DNA of 11,002 nt from a bacterium (GTDB lineage Bacteria > Krumholzibacteriota > Krumholzibacteriia > WVZY01), in NCBI GenBank assembly GCA_027296025.1, contig JAPUJU010000010.1, forward strand, positions 1 to 11,002, read 5' to 3'. The position numbers were made by a program, and so were the translations under genes. Under the pieces are notes generated by a model that saw only the letters and a list, made by a program, of their open reading frames with translations, did no database searches and was not told the origin of the DNA. Positions 6,653 through 11,002 of this stretch are shown one piece after another. Positions within the stretch are counted from its first letter, which is position 1, and every line of letters begins with the position of its first letter.

Positions 6653-7666
6653 ATGATGAAGCGATTGTCGGGGATAATTACGCTTTGCTCAGCGGTCGGG
6701 CTCAGTGGTTGTTTCGAATCGGCTATGCCGCCGCCCGGGTCGTATTCCGAGGTCGTCGTCGTCACCGAGGACGGCCGGAAAGGCTATCTGGCAGGCGACG
6801 TTGAGCGGCATCTGACGCGAACACTCAACTACTACGTGGACGCCGACCAGCAATTCCGCATTCGCCACATCAACGCATCGGAACTTCCGACAGCCTCGCT
6901 GGACAAGAATGTCGTCATCTGTGGTGTCGCGGATCCGACCTCGCTCATCGGGCAGCAGATCGCGGACCTGCTCGGTGAGGATGCGGTCGCAAGGACACGC
7001 GAGGGGCAGTCGAACCTGTTCGCCAAGGAAAACTACCCGGGTCCGGGACAGTTTACGCTCGTCGTTACTGCCGGAACGGACTCGGATCTCCGCGAAGTCC
7101 TGGACGTGCGCGGGGAAGAGATGCCGGATCTGATCGAACGCAGCTGTCGAAAGCGCCTGCGTGCCTACCTGATGAAAAACAAACGAAGCAAACTCTCCCG
7201 GCGCCTCTACCAGACGTACGGGTTTCACATCGAGGTGCCTGTTTTCTACCGCTTGCTCAGGGAAGAAATGAACCCTGCGGGCATCGAAATCATCCGCGAC
7301 GGGCCCGTACGGCTGCTCGGTATCTTCTGGCTCGACTGGGAGACACAGCCGACGCTGAAGGATGCAAAGAAGCTCTACGACGCCAGGAGGGACTATGTCT
7401 GGCAGCGCTACAACGGTGATGAGATGGACTCGACCCGTACGACATTTTCCCTAACGAAACTCGGTGACAACGTGGCGATCAAGATGGAAGGGTATTGGAG
7501 TAACTCCCGCTCGGTGGCGGGCGGCTACTATGAAACGTATTTCATGTTCAGGGAGGGCGACCGGTTGTTGTGGGCCGTCGACGTGCTGGTGTTTGCTCCC
7601 GGGCTGCCGAAGCACATCCTGTTTCGGGAGCTGAATGCCGTTGCGGAAACCTTCCGGTTCGACTAG
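6653..7666 (+). CDS. DUF4837-like lipoprotein
   Basis: This is a 337-residue lipoprotein. The signal is MMKRLSGIITLCSAVGLSGC with lipobox LSGC and acceptor C20 (C19 if the second Met is used). The mature part opens with PPGSYSEVVVVTED, a small domain start, then alternating alpha/beta. It ends with WSNSRSVAGGYYETYFMF (about 284-301), RLLWAVDVLVFAPGLPKHIL (about 305-324), then FRELNAVAETFRF. The final pattern of a Gly-Gly-Tyr segment, a strand with a 'VFAP' turn, Lys/His, and an Arg-Glu-Leu helix is the ending I associate with DUF4837 (PF16125), a family of unknown function seen mainly in Bacteroidetes and relatives. No catalytic motif is evident. The start has no Shine-Dalgarno sequence, and a hairpin ends 14 bases before it. 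A weak promoter (TTGCGG at 6617-6622, TAGTAT at 6641-6646) would put the RNA start at the ATG itself, which hints at a leaderless message. The family call rests on recall of its ending and would need a profile search. Confidence 0.7.
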   Translation: MMKRLSGIITLCSAVGLSGCFESAMPPPGSYSEVVVVTEDGRKGYLAGDVERHLTRTLNYYVDADQQFRIRHINASELPTASLDKNVVICGVADPTSLIGQQIADLLGEDAVARTREGQSNLFAKENYPGPGQFTLVVTAGTDSDLREVLDVRGEEMPDLIERSCRKRLRAYLMKNKRSKLSRRLYQTYGFHIEVPVFYRLLREEMNPAGIEIIRDGPVRLLGIFWLDWETQPTLKDAKKLYDARRDYVWQRYNGDEMDSTRTTFSLTKLGDNVAIKMEGYWSNSRSVAGGYYETYFMFREGDRLLWAVDVLVFAPGLPKHILFRELNAVAETFRFD

Positions 7667-7703
7667 CGGGGCGCGTTTCAAGACGTATTTTGCAATAGTC
7701 GTG

Positions 7704-7721
7704 TTGGCACGAGAAGTGCTA
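7704..7721 (+). promoter_or_regulatory. Sigma-54-like promoter element
   Basis: TTGGCACG at 7704-7711 matches the -24 element exactly. After AGAA comes GTGCT, which differs from the -12 element TTGCT by one base. The invariant GG and GC are separated by the required 10 bases. Transcription would start near 7731 and give a leader of about 165 bases to the TPR gene at 7896. No sigma-54 activator gene lies in the window. The same bases also form a small hairpin (see the terminator entry), so the two readings compete. Confidence 0.35.
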
Positions 7722-7726
7722 TTTTT
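7705..7726 (+). terminator. Weak intrinsic-terminator-like hairpin after the DUF4837 gene
   Basis: TGGCAC pairs with GTGCTA (one G-U pair) around GAGAA, followed by five Ts. It lies 38 bases after the stop of the upstream gene. The stem of six pairs is short for an efficient terminator. Confidence 0.35.
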
Positions 7727-7895
7727 AGACGGAATCGTATGCCGGGAGCACTACGACCAGATACATCAAAACAACATAACCTTAAGTGTTGTAATTGGTT
7801 AGCCGGTATTCGAGTGGAGGCGCACGCCGGAAATCGTGCCTTGGACATCCGGATCGGCGAGAGGCTGCTGTGTCGCGGTGGTCCCTGAACATGTT

Positions 7896-8897
7896 ATGGA
7901 CAATATCCATCCAGAATTAGAAGAGCTCTTCGAGAGGTACCGGAAGGCTCCCGAGGGGTTCTCGTTCGTACCGCTCGCCGACGCATGTCGGAAGATGGGA
8001 AGCCTCGACGAGGCCCTCGAAATCTGCGAAAAGGGGATCGCCAGGCACCCGACGTACGTGAGCGGCTACGTGGTTCGGGGAAAATGCTTCTACGACAAGG
8101 GTGATCTCGAAATGGCGATGGGGACGTTCGAAAAAGTATTGGACCTTGACGCGAACAACCTTGTCGCGTTGAAGTTTCTTGGGATGATGGAGGCCGAAGG
8201 CGGTGACTTTAAGCTCGCTCGGATTCACCTCGAACAGATTCTCGTTCTCGATCCCAATAACAAGGACGTCAACAAGACGGTGCGAATGATCGACGAGGAG
8301 ATCGAGGGGCAGCGTGCGTCGGAGGAATCGACCGAATCTTCTGCGAAGAAAGCAGAGGACGATGAGCCGGATGACGACGACGCATCGGTGGCGCTCGGTG
8401 CGATGACGGACGATGATCTCGACAGCGGACCGTCCGAACCTCCAAGCACCGCCGCACCGATTCTCACCAGCGATGACATCGAAACTTCCGACGAACTTGC
8501 GACAATAACCCTTGCGGAGATTTTCGCCTCCCAGGGATACATCGAGAAGGCCCGGACGATCTACGAAGGGATCCAGAAAAGGAATCCCGACAACGAACTC
8601 GTGAAGGAAAGGCTCAGCGAGCTTCCGGGTGAGTTCGAAGAACCCATCGACGAGGAAACGGCCGACACTGCGACCCCCGAGAAAGAGGACGACGTGGATA
8701 ACGAAACGGTTCGATTCAGCGAACTCGATTCGGAGCGCAGCGTTGATCCGGGCAAAGTCCCCGGTGAGAAGGGGCACCCTGTCGGCGTTACGGTCAAATC
8801 AGCCCGGAAGCGCCGCAGGGAACGCGGCGGCCCGACGATCGACGACAAGGACAGCATGGAGCGTTTCAGGCGCTGGCTGGGTGAGATGGGCGGCTAG
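7896..8897 (+). CDS. Cytoplasmic TPR protein with long acidic linker
   Basis: This is a 333-residue protein from ATG 7896. Residues 1-50 (MDNIHPELEELFERYRK, then PLADACRKMGSLDEALEICE) match the start of a known type of TPR protein. Repeats follow through about residue 130 (GDLEMAMGTFEKVLDLD, GDFKLARIHLEQILVLDP). Residues 140-200 are a disordered linker rich in Asp/Glu/Ser (EDDEPDDDDAS). A second TPR block (TLAEIFASQGYIEKARTIYE) follows at about 200-245. Then comes another acidic region, a basic patch (ARKRRRERGG) and a short C-terminal helix ending FRRWLGEMGG. There is no signal peptide, so it should be cytoplasmic and serve as a binding scaffold. The partner is unknown. The frame is open to a GTG at 7836, but the added residues look non-coding, and the family pattern starts at MDN. 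No clear ribosome site precedes either start. The gene stands alone between two non-coding gaps. Confidence 0.8.
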   Translation: MDNIHPELEELFERYRKAPEGFSFVPLADACRKMGSLDEALEICEKGIARHPTYVSGYVVRGKCFYDKGDLEMAMGTFEKVLDLDANNLVALKFLGMMEAEGGDFKLARIHLEQILVLDPNNKDVNKTVRMIDEEIEGQRASEESTESSAKKAEDDEPDDDDASVALGAMTDDDLDSGPSEPPSTAAPILTSDDIETSDELATITLAEIFASQGYIEKARTIYEGIQKRNPDNELVKERLSELPGEFEEPIDEETADTATPEKEDDVDNETVRFSELDSERSVDPGKVPGEKGHPVGVTVKSARKRRRERGGPTIDDKDSMERFRRWLGEMGG

Positions 8898-8915
8898 ACC
8901 CATCCAAATTTCTAT

Positions 8916-8944
8916 TTGTCACCTTCAAACCGATTCATTACTAT
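8916..8944 (+). promoter_or_regulatory. Candidate housekeeping promoter for efp-accB-pilT
   Basis: TTGTCA at 8916-8921 matches five of six bases of a -35 box. TACTAT at 8939-8944 (four of six) follows after exactly 17 bases. The predicted start near 8951 leaves about 50 bases before efp. The octamer CTATTTGT occurs twice here (8912-8919 and 8941-8948), 29 bases apart, overlapping both boxes; whether it is an operator or chance is unclear. Confidence 0.35.
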
Positions 8945-9000
8945 TTGTGTCAGAGTTCGTGCTACAGGTTAGCGGCGGTGTTTCTGGAAGGAAGCAACGG

Positions 9001-9558
9001 ATGGCCGATACGAGCGATTTTCGCAACGGCATGATCATGGACATGGGTGGCGAGTACTGGACCATCGTCGAATTTCAGCACGTCAAACCGGGCAAAGGTG
9101 GGGCGTTCGTCAGGACGAAGATCAAGAATCTGATCACAGGCCAGGTCAAAGACAACACGTTTCGCGCGGGTGAGAAGGTGAAGGAAGTCCGTGTCGAGCG
9201 TAGAACCTACCAGTACCTTTACGAATCGGGTGGCCTGTACTATATGATGGACAAGTCGTCGTACGAACAGATCCCGCTCTCGGAGGCAATGGTCGACGAC
9301 AAGAAGGTGTACTTCAAGGAAAACATTGAGATCGACATACTGTTCGACGGCGACACACCGCTGGTCGTCGAGGTGCCTAACTTTGTCGAGCTCGAGGTTC
9401 GAGAAACCGAGCCGGGCTTGCGCGGTGATACCGCTCAAGGCGGCAACAAACCGGCGACCCTGGAAACCGGTTTGCTTGTTTATGTCCCGCTTTTTGTTAA
9501 CAGCGGTGATGTTCTCAAGATAGACACGCGAACCGGAAAATATGTCACGCGCGTTTAG
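9001..9558 (+). CDS. efp: Elongation factor P
   Basis: This is a 185-residue protein of normal EF-P length. EF-P enters the ribosome beside the P-site tRNA and relieves stalling at runs of proline. The N-terminal KOW-like domain carries the loop HVKPGKGGAFVRTK, with K32 at the tip in the position that receives the modification in other bacteria. Two OB-type domains follow, with the expected RVERRTYQYLY, MDKSSYEQIPL and VDDKKVYFKEN stretches and the C-terminal signature region SGDVLKIDTRTGKYVTRV. The Lys tip means a lysine-type modification (beta-lysyl or aminopentanol) or none, not the arginine-rhamnose type. The modifying enzyme is not in the window. ATG 9001 has AAGGAAG at 8988-8994, six bases upstream. 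The open frame extends to 8629 but that part is overlapped by the TPR gene. It leads a tight cluster with accB 26 bases downstream. Confidence 0.97.
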   Translation: MADTSDFRNGMIMDMGGEYWTIVEFQHVKPGKGGAFVRTKIKNLITGQVKDNTFRAGEKVKEVRVERRTYQYLYESGGLYYMMDKSSYEQIPLSEAMVDDKKVYFKENIEIDILFDGDTPLVVEVPNFVELEVRETEPGLRGDTAQGGNKPATLETGLLVYVPLFVNSGDVLKIDTRTGKYVTRV

Positions 9559-9584
9559 GATGCGCGACTCTGTAAGGAGATGAC

Positions 9585-10046
9585 ATGCGTAGAGAGGAAA
9601 TTGCAGATCTTATCCGTCTCGTGGAAGAAAGCGGAATAAACGAACTCGAGATCTGCGAAGGTAAGAAACGAATCCGTATTTCCAAGGGTGTTTCCCAGGC
9701 TGCAGTGACGCCACTCTCTCCCGACGACTCAGTGCCGCAGGTTTCCGCGGGCCAACCCGCAGGATCTGCTTCCTCGGCGGACTCAGGTCCGAAACTGGCA
9801 TCAAACTTGAGACAGATAACTTCGCCGATGGTCGGAACGTTCTACCGATCGCCGGCACCGGATGCCGATGCGTTTGTCGACGTGGGCCAGCCGGTCCAGA
9901 GTGGACAGACGGTATGTATTGTGGAAGCGATGAAGCTGATGAACGAGATCGGGGCCGAGTTTCCCGGGGTGGTCCGAGAGGTACTCGTAGAGAACGGACA
10001 GCCCGTAGAATTCGGACAGCCTCTCTTTCTCGTTGAAGCGGCGTAA
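9585..10046 (+). CDS. accB: Biotin carboxyl carrier protein of acetyl-CoA carboxylase
   Basis: This is a 153-residue carrier that holds the biotin swung between biotin carboxylase (AccC) and the carboxyltransferase (AccAD) when malonyl-CoA is made for fatty-acid synthesis. The N-terminal helix (1-35) is followed by a flexible Pro/Ala/Ser linker (37-75). The biotinyl domain (77-153) begins ITSPMVGTFYRSPAP, the 'thumb' form typical of AccB, and holds EAMKLMNEI with biotinylated K117, 36 residues from the end as usual. The ATG has AAGGAG (9574-9579) five bases upstream. efp precedes it by 26 bases, the common efp-accB arrangement. accC would be expected next but pilT follows instead. Confidence 0.97.
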   Translation: MRREEIADLIRLVEESGINELEICEGKKRIRISKGVSQAAVTPLSPDDSVPQVSAGQPAGSASSADSGPKLASNLRQITSPMVGTFYRSPAPDADAFVDVGQPVQSGQTVCIVEAMKLMNEIGAEFPGVVREVLVENGQPVEFGQPLFLVEAA

Positions 10047-10051
10047 GTTAC

Positions 10052-10058
10052 GAGGTGA
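10052..10058 (+). promoter_or_regulatory. Ribosome-binding site fixing the TTG start of pilT
   Basis: GAGGTGA lies five bases before TTG 10064. A stop codon, TAA 10061-10063, in the same frame rules out any earlier start. Confidence 0.7.
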
Positions 10059-10063
10059 CATAA

Positions 10064-11002
10064 TTGAACATCAAGAAATTGCTCGAGCAGTTGGTGCAGC
10101 TCAACGCGTCTGATCTGCACCTGAAGCCCGGAATTCCACCCGTTGTGCGCCACAACGGTCGCCTGCAGCGGCTCCAGGTGCCGGCTCCGACGCCCAAGGA
10201 CCTCGAAGAAATTGCCCACCAGATACTTACGCCCGCCCAGCGGGAGCGCTTCGAGGAGACGAAGGAGATCGATTTTGCCTTTGGTGTGACGGGTCTTGCA
10301 CGATTTCGTGCGAATTGCTACGTGCAGCGCAATACCATCGCGATGGTCTTCCGGCACGTGCCGGTAAAAATCCAGTCAGTCGAAGAGCTGAGGCTACCGT
10401 CGGTGATCAGCGATCTGTCTCTCCGTCCTCGTGGCATGATCATCGTGACTGGGACCGTCGGCAGCGGTAAGTCGACGACCCTGGCCGCGATGGTCAAAGA
10501 AATCAATACGAATCTCAACGCGGCGATTATCACCATTGAGGACCCCATTGAGTTTCTTCACCGGGACGAGAAAAGCATTGTCAACCAGCGCGAGGTGGGC
10601 AGCGATACGGCGACCTATGGCGAAGCCCTTCGTCACATTCTTCGTCAAGATCCCGACGTAATTCTGATCGGTGAGATTCGTGACCGGGAGACGATGGAGG
10701 TTGCGATGAGTGCCGCGGACACGGGGCATCTCGTGTTGACGACGCTTCACACGATTGACGCTCAGCAGACGGTGAACCGCGTTATTTCCTTCTTTCCCCC
10801 GCACCAGCACCAGGAGATTCGTTACATGCTCTCGTCGACACTCCAGGCGGTCATCTCGCAGCGACTCCTGCCGTCTCTGAAAACCGAGGGGATGGTGCCG
10901 GCCGTGGAGGTCCTCGTCACCACCGGCACGATTCGCGACTGCATCGTGAACCCGGAGAAGACCCCTCTCATCACACAGGTTATGCGCGAGGGTGTCACCC
11001 AG
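10064..11002 (+). CDS. pilT: Type IV pilus retraction ATPase PilT (3' end cut by window)
   Basis: 313 codons are visible, reading in frame from TTG 10064 to the last base. PilT is a hexameric ATPase that pulls type IV pili back, driving twitching motility. The N-terminal part (NASDLHLKPGIPPVVRHNGRL) matches the PAS-like N-domain seen in PilT. Walker A is GTVGSGKST at 130-138 with K136. The Asp box follows (ITIEDPIEFLH). Walker B is at 198-207 with GEIRD and catalytic E204. The His box TGHLVLTTLHT is at 220-230. After this comes FPPHQHQEIRYMLSSTLQAV and QRLLP, again PilT-like. Walker A has TV where most PilT proteins have PT. The helix IRDCI near the end is the weaker counterpart of the AIRNLIRE retraction motif. 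TTG start is supported by GAGGTGA five bases upstream. It follows accB by 17 bases, so it is likely in the same message. Confidence 0.93.
   Translation, partial: MNIKKLLEQLVQLNASDLHLKPGIPPVVRHNGRLQRLQVPAPTPKDLEEIAHQILTPAQRERFEETKEIDFAFGVTGLARFRANCYVQRNTIAMVFRHVPVKIQSVEELRLPSVISDLSLRPRGMIIVTGTVGSGKSTTLAAMVKEINTNLNAAIITIEDPIEFLHRDEKSIVNQREVGSDTATYGEALRHILRQDPDVILIGEIRDRETMEVAMSAADTGHLVLTTLHTIDAQQTVNRVISFFPPHQHQEIRYMLSSTLQAVISQRLLPSLKTEGMVPAVEVLVTTGTIRDCIVNPEKTPLITQVMREGVTQ

Noticed and set aside
6880..6886. Second GGAACTT on the plus strand
   Set aside because: It lies inside the DUF4837 gene, with no -10 box at the right distance and no gene start downstream.
7917..8777. 286-codon minus-strand frame opposite the second TPR gene
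   Set aside because: It mirrors the codon pattern of the TPR gene, and no domain or start signal is seen.
8629..9000. N-terminal extension of the EF-P frame
   Set aside because: It runs through the end of the TPR gene, and EF-P homology, normal length and the ribosome site all start at 9001.

Overview
The window looks like chromosomal DNA of a GC-rich, diderm (Gram-negative-type), motile bacterium. The envelope genes show this: an outer-membrane beta-barrel ending in Phe, three lipoprotein-type signal peptides, a LolB-like lipoprotein and a type IV pilus retraction ATPase. A DUF4837-type lipoprotein (a family I associate with Bacteroidetes and related FCB-group phyla) and the large TPR proteins suggest an uncultured FCB-side lineage, for example a Latescibacteria/Zixibacteria/Krumholzibacteria-like phylum. 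That placement is inference. I see no insertion sequence, phage gene, CRISPR array, tRNA or rRNA, and no stretch over 300 bases lacks a gene.

Layout: (1) 1-638 carries the 3' end of rnc (RNase III dsRNA-binding tail), then an unrecognised cysteine-rich 165-residue protein. (2) 664-2456, minus strand, is a two-gene unit: a small c-type haem lipoprotein, then a FadL/OmpP1-like outer-membrane barrel. Its promoter region (2457-2553) is shared with a divergent plus-strand unit. (3) 2554-5055 is a 587-residue exported TPR protein directly abutting a LolB-like lipoprotein. This is the same gene order as LbcA-LolB in Pseudomonas. (4) 5132-6557 is an ECF sigma factor and its zinc-finger, single-span anti-sigma factor. 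They lie behind a candidate self-regulated ECF promoter (GGAACTT, 16 bp, TACAAT), with a second promoter/inverted-repeat zone upstream. (5) 6590-6638 is a long two-part hairpin ending just before a DUF4837-like lipoprotein gene (6653-7666). (6) 7667-7895 is a 229-base non-coding gap holding a sigma-54-like element that also reads as a small hairpin with a T-run. It is followed by a cytoplasmic TPR protein with an acidic linker. (7) 9001-11002 is a tight plus-strand run of efp, accB and a 3'-truncated pilT that starts at TTG.

How it fits together: most of 2554-7666 encodes envelope proteins around an ECF sigma/anti-sigma switch. The simplest reading is an envelope-homeostasis locus in which the sigma factor amplifies its own expression and the membrane-bound anti-sigma factor holds it. 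Whether the sigma factor also controls the TPR/LolB-like pair or the DUF4837 gene cannot be read from this window. The efp-accB pair is a common bacterial neighbourhood; here accC does not follow accB, and pilT takes its place. No wholly new system is evident. The best leads are the ECF autoregulatory promoter, the LbcA/LolB-like pair, the hairpin before the DUF4837 gene and the dual-reading element at 7704-7726.
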